A stretch of DNA of 64,000 bases from Pseudaminobacter soli (ex Li et al. 2025). GTDB taxonomy: Bacteria > Pseudomonadota > Alphaproteobacteria > Rhizobiales > Rhizobiaceae. Where the stretch lies: NCBI RefSeq assembly GCF_003012705.1, contig NZ_PXYL01000006.1:1-64000 (forward strand), read 5' to 3'. Below the pieces are notes generated by a model. It was not told the DNA's origin, made no database searches, and worked only from the letters and a program-made list of their open reading frames with translations. Of this stretch, positions 52,578-61,195 are shown in pieces. The position numbers were made by a program, and so were the translations under genes. The number at the start of each line of letters is the position of its first letter. The first letter of the stretch is position 1.

Positions 52578-53435
52578 TCAAACTTTGAAGATACCCGCCT
52601 CCCGAGCCGCCGCCTGAAAACTGCGGCTGACCGGCAGCAGCGCTCCGTCACTCATTTTCACATAGAGCTTGCCGTCCTTGCGCAGCGTGTCCTGCACGGC
52701 GTCCAGCGCCACCCAGTGCGAGCGATGGATCTGCAGCCCCGCGATGGGCGCGGTCTCGCGCATGGCGTCGGCGAGCCTGAGCAGTATCAGCGCCGAGCCG
52801 CGGTCGGTGTGCACGTCCACATAATGGTCCTGCATCGACATGTAGGTGAGCTTGCCGCGTGCCGTCGCGGGAAGCCGTTCGATGAGCGGCGGTCGCGCTA
52901 CCGGCGGGGCGGTATCAGTTGGGAAGATGGTCGGGGAGGAAACAGTCGGCAGTGTGTCAGGCTCGGCCGACGGCGTGACGTGTCCCGTCGCGCCTCGTCC
53001 CAGGATCAGATCGTAGAGAAACGAGATCCCGGACGAAATCAGCGCCACGTTGATGAACAGCGCAGCCAGATCGCCATTGACCCAGTGCGGATCGGCGAAC
53101 AGCGCCATGTTGAGAAGCGCCACTGAAGCCGTGATTGGCACTGCCGCCACGAAGCCGGCGAACAGAACCTTCGCCCCGCGATAGCTTTGGCCCGGCAGGT
53201 AGTAGCCGAGCACAAGCCCGATCACGACGTAGCCGATGGCATAGGTCATCAGCGCGACCGCGAGCCAGTAGCCGAGGCGCGGCAGGAAGGGCATCTGCGA
53301 AAAAGTGCCGAACGGCCCGATCACGCCGAGCATGACCGCCACGATCAGGATAGTGGCCCAGAAGCGCGGGGAAAACGCTATCGCCTGCAATCTGCGAAGC
53401 GTGAAATGCAGCGGCCCATCGTCCACGAATTCCAT
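52578..53435 (-). CDS. Membrane-anchored LytTR DNA-binding regulator
   Basis: The 285-residue protein has four hydrophobic segments in its first 150 residues (WATILIVAVMLGVIGPFGTF, YWLAVALMTYAIGYVVIGLV, FAGFVAAVPITASVALLNMA), a proline-rich linker, and a C-terminal LytTR domain (RGKLTYMSMQDHYVDVHTDR, GLQIHRSHWVALDAVQDTLR). LytTR proteins bind DNA as a beta-sheet recognition unit. The start at 53435 is set by the first conserved segment. Target unknown. Confidence 0.88.
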   Translation of the reverse strand: MEFVDDGPLHFTLRRLQAIAFSPRFWATILIVAVMLGVIGPFGTFSQMPFLPRLGYWLAVALMTYAIGYVVIGLVLGYYLPGQSYRGAKVLFAGFVAAVPITASVALLNMALFADPHWVNGDLAALFINVALISSGISFLYDLILGRGATGHVTPSAEPDTLPTVSSPTIFPTDTAPPVARPPLIERLPATARGKLTYMSMQDHYVDVHTDRGSALILLRLADAMRETAPIAGLQIHRSHWVALDAVQDTLRKDGKLYVKMSDGALLPVSRSFQAAAREAGIFKV

Positions 53436-53548
53436 CGTCCTTTCGCGAAAGCGCGTTTGAAGCCTTGCCGGGCGCTCGCCATTGTCCGGGGCAACGGCAG
53501 GCCGTGATAGCCCGCCTCCGGACAAAATCCAACATAGGCAAAGACGAC

Positions 53549-54511
53549 ATGACCCTTCAACCGCTGCTCGAAGCTTCGCCCGTCATCCAGATCCACGCCT
53601 ATGCGGCAATCGCTGCGCTGTTGCTCGGCGCGGCAGTGCTGTTTCGCCGAAAGGGCGACCGGCTGCACAAGCTCGGCGGACGCATCTGGGTCGGCTTGAT
53701 GCTTATCGTGGCGCTGTCGTCCTTCTTCATCCACACCATTCGCATGTGGGGGCCGTGGAGCCCGATCCATCTGCTTTCGATCCTCACCCTGTTCGGGCTG
53801 GCCAAGGCAGTCATGATGATCCGCCAGCGCAAGGTGATGCAGCATGCGCGCATCATGAAGATGGTTTATTTCGGCGGCCTGGTGATTGCCGGCTTCTTCA
53901 CCTTCATGCCCGGCCGGGTGATGCATGCGGTGCTGTTCGGCGCTCCGGAGGTGGCCAACCAACCGGCCGCTGCCCCGGCCCCCTCCGCCAGCGGCCCCAG
54001 CTTGGTGCAGATCGTTGCCGGCACGCCGCTCTGGGTCTGGCCGCTGCTTGCCTATGCGCTGTGGGCCGGCTGGAGCATGAGCCGCGACCGCGACACGGCG
54101 CTGTGGCGCATGGCCGTGATGCCGGCGCTGATGCTCGGCCTGTCGATCTACGGGCTCGCCGCAAGCGGGCTGACGCTGGTCTCGCTCGCCGCCTATATGG
54201 TCGGGGCCGGCCTCGGCGCCTTCATAGGTCAGGCCGTCGCCCGCCGCCGTCCCGCCGAGGTGCTTGCGGGCGGCATGATCCGCCAGAAAGGCGACTGGCT
54301 GCCCTTCGTGCTGATCCTCGGCATCTTCGCCACCCGCTACGTGCAGGGCGCAGCACTTGCCCTGCACCCTGAGCTGGCTACGAATATGGGCTTCGGCCTG
54401 GGCGGCGCCTTCCTGTCGGGCCTGTTCGCCGCCACCATGATCGTGCGCACCTTGGCCTCGCTGCCGTCTCAGGCGCTGCGGCAGCTGCCCAGGCCGCAGT
54501 CGGCGAAGTGA
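53549..54511 (+). CDS. DUF2306-like membrane protein with C-terminal extension
   Basis: The first ~140 residues match DUF2306 (IHAYAAIAALLLGAAVLFRR, HKLGGRIWVGLMLIVALSSF, HLLSILTLFGLAKAVMMIRQ). The remaining 180 form a second helical domain starting GTPLWVWPLLAYALWAGWSM, similar to the family I know as DUF6622, so it reads like a fusion of two small membrane proteins. The ATG at 53549 is behind CAAAGACGAC. Divergent from the LytTR gene, which may regulate it. Confidence 0.75.
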   Translation: MTLQPLLEASPVIQIHAYAAIAALLLGAAVLFRRKGDRLHKLGGRIWVGLMLIVALSSFFIHTIRMWGPWSPIHLLSILTLFGLAKAVMMIRQRKVMQHARIMKMVYFGGLVIAGFFTFMPGRVMHAVLFGAPEVANQPAAAPAPSASGPSLVQIVAGTPLWVWPLLAYALWAGWSMSRDRDTALWRMAVMPALMLGLSIYGLAASGLTLVSLAAYMVGAGLGAFIGQAVARRRPAEVLAGGMIRQKGDWLPFVLILGIFATRYVQGAALALHPELATNMGFGLGGAFLSGLFAATMIVRTLASLPSQALRQLPRPQSAK

Positions 54512-54517
54512 AAGGTT

Positions 54518-55432
54518 TTAGCCCCGCGCCACGGCGACGACGTGCCGGCCGAAATCTTCCGTCTCCATCAGCGCCTTGCAGCGGGCAAAGCGGCCATCGG
54601 CATAGGCCCTGAAATCGTCGGCCGGGTTGCCATTGGCGAGCTGGATGAGGCCCCAGAGCGTCCACAACAGGTCGCACATGGCCTTGTAGATCACGATCCG
54701 GCCCCGTTCCGCGGCGCTGGGCTCGCCATCGAAATAGGCGCGGATCATCTCGTTTTCCTGCTCCGCGTCGAAGCCGGCTTCCACCGACAGGTCGCCGAGG
54801 TCCCACATCGGATCGTTCATGCCGGAATATTCCCAGTCGACGATCCACATGCGGCTGCCTGTGTCCAAAAAATTCTCGCAGAGCGGATCGCAATGGCAGG
54901 CGACAATCGGCAGCGGATGGGCCTCCAGCGCGGCGCGCACCTTTCCCGCCTCGCGCACGACGTCGTGATACCCTGCCGGCAGTTCCACGTCCTTCGTGGA
55001 AAGTATCTTCAGATAGTCGTCGATCATCGAAAAGAGTTCGAAGCGGAAGTTGAACTTCGAGCCCGACGCGTGAAGCATGCGGAACGCCTCGCCGGCGCGT
55101 GCGGGACTGCCCGCCCGGCTGCGGAACTTTTCCGGCGACATGGTCTCCGCGCCTTCGATGAAGCGCGTCACCATCACTCCGTTGGCGGCATCGAAATGCA
55201 GCACCTCGGGGCTGACGCCCGCCTTGGCCGCCTCGCGCGCCGCCTGCTCCTCATTGGCCCGGCTGATATATTCCTCCGTTCCCTTGCCGGGAATCCGCAG
55301 GCAGAACTCGTCGACCTTGAACACCAGGTTCGTAAGGCCGCCAAGGCGCGTCACCGACGCGCCGACGGCCCGCAGCAGCGGAATTGTCCTCAACGTTTCG
55401 CGGGCAAGCTCAATCCCCGAGGCGTCGTTCAT
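54518..55432 (-). CDS. Choline-kinase-like phosphotransferase 1
   Basis: This 304-residue protein is an APH/choline-kinase-fold enzyme with GGLTNLVFKVDEFCLRIPGK (glycine loop), the catalytic HCDPLCENFLDTG and the metal-binding IVDWEYSGMNDPMWDLGDLS. Relatives phosphorylate choline or ethanolamine. It ends the betaine operon; its start overlaps the dehydrogenase gene's stop by 4 nt. The converging neighbour ends 6 nt away. Confidence 0.9.
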   Translation of the reverse strand: MNDASGIELARETLRTIPLLRAVGASVTRLGGLTNLVFKVDEFCLRIPGKGTEEYISRANEEQAAREAAKAGVSPEVLHFDAANGVMVTRFIEGAETMSPEKFRSRAGSPARAGEAFRMLHASGSKFNFRFELFSMIDDYLKILSTKDVELPAGYHDVVREAGKVRAALEAHPLPIVACHCDPLCENFLDTGSRMWIVDWEYSGMNDPMWDLGDLSVEAGFDAEQENEMIRAYFDGEPSAAERGRIVIYKAMCDLLWTLWGLIQLANGNPADDFRAYADGRFARCKALMETEDFGRHVVAVARG

Positions 55433-57846
55433 GCCTTCAGCCTCTCCATCCTGGGATCGTAGAGCGTGCGCGGGCCGCGCGTGGCGGAATAGGTCTTGCC
55501 GAAGGCCTCGATCTCGAACGCGCCATGCGAGGCGAATTCGACCGGCAGGTAGCCGAAGGCTATGTTCTTGCCGAGCGTGTAGCCGTAGCCGGTCGAGGCC
55601 GTCGAGCCGATCACCTTGCCGTCGAGCAGGATCGCCTCGCCGCCGTGGAAGGGTGCGAAGCCGTCCACGGTGAAGGAGCAGAGCTTGCGCTTGACGCCTT
55701 CGGCCTTGATGCGCGCCAGCGCCTCGCGGCCGATGAACTCACCCTTGTCGAACGCGACGGCAAAGCCCAGCCCGGCCTCGATCGGATTGTAGTCGGGTGT
55801 AATGTCGCCCGACCAGTAGAGGTAGCCCTTTTCCATGCGGCAGGCATCGATGGCGCGGTAGCCGGCGTCCGCAATGCCGGTCTCCTCTCCCGCCTCGCGC
55901 AGCGTGTCGTAGACATGCGCCGCATATTCCTGCTCGACATAGAGCTCGTAGCCGAGCTCGCCGACATAGCCGATGCGAACCGCTAGCGCAGTCGCCGCGC
56001 CGATCTCGATCTTCTTTGTGGCCAGGAAGGGCAGGGCGGCGTTGGACACGTCGTCATCCGTCACGCTCTGCAATATGTCGCGGGCGCGCGGGCCGCAGAG
56101 ATTGATCGTCGCAAAACGGTTGGTCACGTCGCGCAGCTTCACGCCCTCGGGCAGATGCTTTGACACCCAGTGGCTGTCACGCACCCCGAAGCCCGAGCCG
56201 GTGACGAGGTAGAACAAATCCTCTGCGGCATGGATGAAGGTGACGTCGGCCTCGATGCCGCCGCGCTCGTTGCAAAGCTGGGTGTAGACCGCCTTGCCGG
56301 GCGGACCGGCAAGGTCGTTTGCGGCGATACGCTGGAGGGCTGCCTGCGTGCCCGGCCCGGAAATCTCGAACTTGGAGAAAGAAGACTGGTCGATCAGCAC
56401 CGCGCGTTCGCGGATCGCGCGCACCTCTTCGCCCACCTGATCGAACCAGCCCGGCTTGCCCTCGAAGCTCGGCTGCTCGGTCGAGGCCGTGCCTTCCACC
56501 GCAAACCAGTTCGGACGCTCCCAGCCGAATTTCGAGCCGAACTGCGCGCCGCGCCTGGCCAGCGTATCGTGGAGCGGCGAGCGCCGCAGGCCGCGTGACG
56601 CATGGGCTTCCTCGCCGGGCCAGTGGATCTTGTAATAGGCGCCATAGGCCTCGATGGCGCGGGCTTCGAGATAGCGCCCTTGCGCCTGCACGGCGCCGAA
56701 GCGGCGCACGTCGAAGGGCCAAAGGTCCATGCCCGCATCGCCGTGCAGGATCATGTTGGAGAGCGCCAGGCCCGCCCCGCCGGAGGCCGCGATGCCGGCC
56801 GTGAAGCCGCAGGCGACGTAGAAATTATCGAGCTCGGGCGCCAGCCCCATGATCGGCTCGCCGTCGAAGGAAACCGGGATCGGCCCGTTGATGACGGTCT
56901 GGATGCCGATTTCGTTGAGAACCGGCAGGCGCTCGGCCGCAGGCAGCGCGAAGAGTTCCAGCCGGTCCATGTTGGGCGCAAAGAGCTCGCGCCCGAAGTC
57001 GAGCGGCGGCTGGCCGCGCCAGCAGCCTTTCGAGCCGTCCTCCCAGCCGCCGATGGCAAAACTGCCCGTATCGGGCTTGAGATAGAAATTGTTGTCCGGG
57101 TCGCGCAGGGTGGTCAGCCCGGGATCAAGCGTCAGCTTCTTCTCGGTCAGGAAATATTGGTGCTCCACCACGCCGGCCGCGAGCGGCACGCCAGCCATCA
57201 GCCCCACGCGTTTGGCCCAGAGGCCGGCACAGTTGACGAGGATGTCGCAGGAGATGGTGCCGGCATTGGTGACGACGCCGACCGCGCGGCGGTTCCTTAT
57301 GACGATCTCCTCGACGGTGACGCCTTCCTCGATGCGGGCGCCATGCATGCGCGCGCCCTTGGCATAGGCCATGGTCAGCGAATAGGGGTCGATATAGCCG
57401 TCGCCGGGTATGTAGGCCGCGCCCTCGATGCCGTCCTTGACGATATAGGGGAAGTGCCTGGCCGCCTCATCGGCCGAAAGCGAGTAGCACTCCACGCCAA
57501 AGCTCTTGGCCTGGGTCATGGAGCGGCGGATCTCGCTCCAGCGCGCCGGACTGCCGGCAAGGCGCAGCGAGCCCACCTTCTTCCAGGCGATGTGCTGTCC
57601 GGTCTCGGCCTCGAGTCGGTCGAAGACCGCGACCGAGTTCTGCATCAGCCGCGTCAGGTTGCGCTTGCCGCGAAGCTGGCCGACAAGGCCCGCCGCATGC
57701 CAGGTGCAGCCATGGGTGAGCTGCGCCTTTTCGACCAGCAGCACGTCCTTGGCGCCATCGCGGGCGAGGTGATAGGCGACGGAGGTGCCGATGGCGCCGC
57801 CGCCGATCACCAGGATATGGACGTGACGATCCGCGTTGAATGCCAT
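55429..57846 (-). CDS. Dimethylglycine/sarcosine dehydrogenase-like FAD-GcvT protein 1
   Basis: The 805-residue protein joins an N-terminal DAO-type FAD oxidoreductase (GGGAIGTSVAYHLARDG at 15-31, flavinylation-type histidine in CTWHAAGLVGQL near 50) with C-terminal GcvT and GcvT_C domains (WERPNWFA, SFSKFEISGPGTQAALQRIA, EGVKRKLCSFTVDGFAPFHG, GYTLGKNIAFGYLPVEF). Such enzymes remove N-methyl groups from dimethylglycine or sarcosine, passing formaldehyde to tetrahydrofolate. It lies 10 nt after its paralogue. Confidence 0.92.
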   Translation of the reverse strand: MAFNADRHVHILVIGGGAIGTSVAYHLARDGAKDVLLVEKAQLTHGCTWHAAGLVGQLRGKRNLTRLMQNSVAVFDRLEAETGQHIAWKKVGSLRLAGSPARWSEIRRSMTQAKSFGVECYSLSADEAARHFPYIVKDGIEGAAYIPGDGYIDPYSLTMAYAKGARMHGARIEEGVTVEEIVIRNRRAVGVVTNAGTISCDILVNCAGLWAKRVGLMAGVPLAAGVVEHQYFLTEKKLTLDPGLTTLRDPDNNFYLKPDTGSFAIGGWEDGSKGCWRGQPPLDFGRELFAPNMDRLELFALPAAERLPVLNEIGIQTVINGPIPVSFDGEPIMGLAPELDNFYVACGFTAGIAASGGAGLALSNMILHGDAGMDLWPFDVRRFGAVQAQGRYLEARAIEAYGAYYKIHWPGEEAHASRGLRRSPLHDTLARRGAQFGSKFGWERPNWFAVEGTASTEQPSFEGKPGWFDQVGEEVRAIRERAVLIDQSSFSKFEISGPGTQAALQRIAANDLAGPPGKAVYTQLCNERGGIEADVTFIHAAEDLFYLVTGSGFGVRDSHWVSKHLPEGVKLRDVTNRFATINLCGPRARDILQSVTDDDVSNAALPFLATKKIEIGAATALAVRIGYVGELGYELYVEQEYAAHVYDTLREAGEETGIADAGYRAIDACRMEKGYLYWSGDITPDYNPIEAGLGFAVAFDKGEFIGREALARIKAEGVKRKLCSFTVDGFAPFHGGEAILLDGKVIGSTASTGYGYTLGKNIAFGYLPVEFASHGAFEIEAFGKTYSATRGPRTLYDPRMERLKA

Positions 57847-57856
57847 CGGAACCTCC

Positions 57857-60298
57857 CTAAGCCTTCACCTTCGCATTGGTGGGGTCGTAAAGCGGCTCGA
57901 GATGGATTTTTGCGGGGGTCCGCTGCATGGCCACCACCAGCTCGTACTCGCCCGAGGTCAAAAACTCGTCGGAGACGCCGTCGGCGTTGCGGACATAGCC
58001 ATAGCCCACAGGCTTGCCGAGCGTGTAGCCATAGCCGCCGCTGGTGAGATAGCCGACTGGCTCGCCGTCGCGCAGGATGGTTTCGCGCCCGACCAGCACG
58101 ATCTCCGGATCGTTCACCGTAAAGCCGGCAAAGCGCTTCTTCGGTGTGGCGCCGTTCAGTTCTTCCAGCGCGCGCCGGCCGAGGAAGTCGGTGTTCTTGC
58201 GCAGTTTCACCGCCCAACCGAGGCCCGCTTCCTGCGGCGTGTCGTTGGGCGTGATGTCCGAGCCCCAGGCGCGATAGCCCTTTTCCAGCCGCAGCGATTC
58301 CAGCGCACGGTAGCCGACCGGGCGGATGCCGTACGGCTTGCCTGCCGCCATCAGCGCGTCGAAAATCTCGCCGGTGGCCTCGATCGGTACATGCAGCTCC
58401 CAACCGAGCTCGCCGACATAGGTCACGCGCAGCGCCCGCACCTTATGCCCTGCTATCGTGATTTCGCGCGCATGGCCGAAGGGGAAGGCGGCGTTTGAAA
58501 CATCTGCATCCGTCACCGCCGAAAGCACGCTCCTCGCGTGCGGTCCCATCAGCGACAGCGTGCCGAAATCCTCGGTCACGTCGGTAAGCGTCGCGTCGAG
58601 TTCTTCGCCGATATGGTCGCGGATCCAGGCAAGGTCATGCGTGCGGAAGCCGGTGCCGGTGACGATGTAGAATTTTTCGTCCGCCAACCGCGCCACGGTG
58701 AGGTCGGCTTCGATGCCGCCGCGCGTGTTGAGAAGCTGGGTGTAGGTCAGCCTTCCCACCGGCTTGTTGACGTCGTTGGCGCAGATACAGTCGAGCGCCT
58801 TCAGCGCGTCGGGTCCGGTCATCTCGTATTTGGCAAAGGACGATTGGTCGAAGATGCCGACCGCTTCGCGCACGTGGGCGTGCTCCTCGCCCACCGGGCC
58901 GAACCAGTTTTGCCTGCCCATCGAATAGACGTCTTTCGCCTCCATGCCCTCTGGCGCGAACCAGTTGGGCCGCTCCCAGCCGAGCTTGGAGCCGAACACT
59001 GCGCGATGCGCCTTCAGCCGTTCATAGAGCGGGGAGACGATGCGCGGCCGGCCGCTCTCATATTCCTCATGCGGGAAGCCGATCGTGTAGTGCTTGCCAT
59101 AGGCTTCCAGCGTGCGGTCGCACACCCATTGCCGGTCGCGGTGCAGGTCGGAGAAGCGGCGGATGTCGACAACCCAGAGGTCCAGCGGCGCCTCGCCGTC
59201 GACCACCCACTGCGCCAGCACCCAGCCCGCGCCGCCGCCAGACGCGATGCCGAAGGCATTGAAGCCCGCACCGACGAACATGTTTTGGCACTCCGGCGCG
59301 AGGCCGAGGACGAAATTGCCGTCGGGCGTAAAGCTCTCGGGGCCGTTGATCATCTGCTTGACGCCAACCTGCCCCAGCGCGGGAATGCGCTCGATGGCCT
59401 GCACCATGTGCTGCTCGAAATGGTCGAAATCGTCGTCGAACAGGCGGAATTCCCAGTCGTTCGGTACGTCGCCGGTCGTCCAGGCCTGCGGGTTCGGCTC
59501 ATAGCCGCCCATCACTAGGCCGCCCACTTCCTCCTTGAAATAGGTGCGGCGGTCGGGGTCGCGGATGGTCGGCGCGTCGGTGGCCAGCCCCGCGATCTTC
59601 TCGGTAATGATGTACTGGTGCTTCACCGGCTGCAGCGGCACATTGATGCCGGCCATCGCGCCCACCTGCCGCGCCCATTGGCCGGCGCAGTTCACCACCT
59701 TCTCGCAGGCGATGTCGCCCTTGTTGGTCTTCACAGCGGTGATGCGGCCGTCCTTCATCTCGAAGCCGGTGACGCGCACCTCCTCGAACAGCTTTGCGCC
59801 ATGCATGCGCGCGCCCTTGGCCAGCGACTGGGTGATGTCGGAGGGGCTGGCCTGGCCGTCAGTGGGCAGCCAGCTTGCGCCGACGAGGTCGTCCACCTCC
59901 ATCAGCGGCCACATGCGCTTGACCTCTTCCGGCGAGATCAGGTGCATCTCCATGCCGAAGCTTTTCGCCGTGGTGGCGAGCCGGCGGTATTCGGTCCAGC
60001 GGTCCTGGTTGGTGGCGAGCCTCAGGCAGCCGGTCATCTTCCAGCCGGTGGCAAGGCCGGTCTCGGCGTCGAGCCGCTTGTAGAGGTCGACCGAATATTT
60101 CAGCACCCGCGTGATCGAGGCCGAGGAACGGAGCTGACCGACGAGCCCCGCCGCATGCCAGGTCGAGCCCGAGGTGAGCCGGCCCTGTTCCAGCAGCACC
60201 ACATCGGCCTTGTGGTCGCGCGCCAGGTGATAGGCGGTCGAGCAGCCTATGATGCCGCCGCCGATGACGACGATCTCAGCGTGGGATGGCAAGGTCAT
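57857..60298 (-). CDS. Dimethylglycine/sarcosine dehydrogenase-like FAD-GcvT protein 2
   Basis: At 813 residues this paralogue has the same layout: FAD motif VIGGGIIGCSTAYHLARD, flavinylation-type histidine in TSGSTWHAAGLVGQLRSS (about 48), NWFAPEGMEAKDVYSMGRQ, the GcvT segment SSFAKYEMTGPDALKALDCI and a C-terminal GYGYTLGKPVGYGYVRN. Two such enzymes in a row suggest separate steps, for instance dimethylglycine to sarcosine and sarcosine to glycine. The stop of the upstream kinase overlaps its start by 4 nt. Confidence 0.92.
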   Translation of the reverse strand: MTLPSHAEIVVIGGGIIGCSTAYHLARDHKADVVLLEQGRLTSGSTWHAAGLVGQLRSSASITRVLKYSVDLYKRLDAETGLATGWKMTGCLRLATNQDRWTEYRRLATTAKSFGMEMHLISPEEVKRMWPLMEVDDLVGASWLPTDGQASPSDITQSLAKGARMHGAKLFEEVRVTGFEMKDGRITAVKTNKGDIACEKVVNCAGQWARQVGAMAGINVPLQPVKHQYIITEKIAGLATDAPTIRDPDRRTYFKEEVGGLVMGGYEPNPQAWTTGDVPNDWEFRLFDDDFDHFEQHMVQAIERIPALGQVGVKQMINGPESFTPDGNFVLGLAPECQNMFVGAGFNAFGIASGGGAGWVLAQWVVDGEAPLDLWVVDIRRFSDLHRDRQWVCDRTLEAYGKHYTIGFPHEEYESGRPRIVSPLYERLKAHRAVFGSKLGWERPNWFAPEGMEAKDVYSMGRQNWFGPVGEEHAHVREAVGIFDQSSFAKYEMTGPDALKALDCICANDVNKPVGRLTYTQLLNTRGGIEADLTVARLADEKFYIVTGTGFRTHDLAWIRDHIGEELDATLTDVTEDFGTLSLMGPHARSVLSAVTDADVSNAAFPFGHAREITIAGHKVRALRVTYVGELGWELHVPIEATGEIFDALMAAGKPYGIRPVGYRALESLRLEKGYRAWGSDITPNDTPQEAGLGWAVKLRKNTDFLGRRALEELNGATPKKRFAGFTVNDPEIVLVGRETILRDGEPVGYLTSGGYGYTLGKPVGYGYVRNADGVSDEFLTSGEYELVVAMQRTPAKIHLEPLYDPTNAKVKA

Positions 60299-61185
60299 GA
60301 TGCGGTCTTTCCATAGGTCGAGCGGTAATGGTCGAGCGCGGCGTCGAGCCGTGCCAGGTTGTCAGCGGTGTAGGCGACGTAGTCGACGCCGGGGGCGGAG
60401 AGGTGGAGTTCGGAGACCATGCTCCACATCGCCTCGCGCAGCAGCGAGGCGCATTGCATGGCCGCGTGCGCGCGCCTGGTGGCAAGGTCCGGCTCGCGGC
60501 CGAGATAGGTCGCCAGCAACTCCTCGGCCTCTGCCTGGGTCATCCCCGCATTGGAGGCGACGCCCGCCAGGTCGAACATCGCGGTGGAAAAACCGGCATA
60601 CTCGAAATCGATGAGCCAGAGTTTTTCGCCATCGTCGAGGAAATTTGCCGGCAACAGGTCGTTGTGACCGAACACAACCGGCAGCGCCACTTGCGCGCGC
60701 TCCAGTTCGTCGGCCAGCGCAAGATAGCCGGGCAACGCGGACGCCATGCGGCTGCCGCCTGCATCCAGGGTGCGGGCATAGTCGCGGATGACGTGGAACA
60801 CCCAGAACATGAAGCCGGCGCCCGAAACATGGCGCGGCATCTCCTCGTGGAAGCGGCGCATCAGCCGAGCGAGGCGGTTGCGGTTCTTGCGCACGTCCTC
60901 GGGACCATAGGTTCGTGCGTCGATGAAGGCCGAGACCATCAGCCCCGGCTCGGCATATTCCAGCGCAGGCGCAAATCCGGCGGCGTGGGCGGCGCGCGCG
61001 GTCATGATCTCGCGCTCGCGATAGACATGATGGAACGGATAGTCCTTGCCGAAGCGCACCACGTGCCGGCCCTTGGCGTCGGTGACGAGATAGCTCTCGT
61101 TGCTGATGCCGCCGCGCAGCGGCTCGATGCTGACGCCGCCGCTCCAGATCGGCAGGGTGCGAATGCGAAGATCGTTGGTCCTCAC
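60295..61185 (-). CDS. Choline-kinase-like phosphotransferase 2
   Basis: The GTG at 61185 follows GAGGGGGAAACC and is preferred over an upstream in-frame start that would overlap the permease gene. The 296-residue product is an APH-fold kinase: LRGGISNESYLVTDAKGRHV, catalytic VFGHNDLLPANFLDDGE, and LIDFEYAGFSTAMFDLAGVA. It likely phosphorylates choline or a similar amino-alcohol. The reason for two kinases with betaine catabolism genes is not obvious. Confidence 0.9.
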   Translation of the reverse strand: MRTNDLRIRTLPIWSGGVSIEPLRGGISNESYLVTDAKGRHVVRFGKDYPFHHVYREREIMTARAAHAAGFAPALEYAEPGLMVSAFIDARTYGPEDVRKNRNRLARLMRRFHEEMPRHVSGAGFMFWVFHVIRDYARTLDAGGSRMASALPGYLALADELERAQVALPVVFGHNDLLPANFLDDGEKLWLIDFEYAGFSTAMFDLAGVASNAGMTQAEAEELLATYLGREPDLATRRAHAAMQCASLLREAMWSMVSELHLSAPGVDYVAYTADNLARLDAALDHYRSTYGKTAS

Positions 61186-61195
61186 GGTTTCCCCC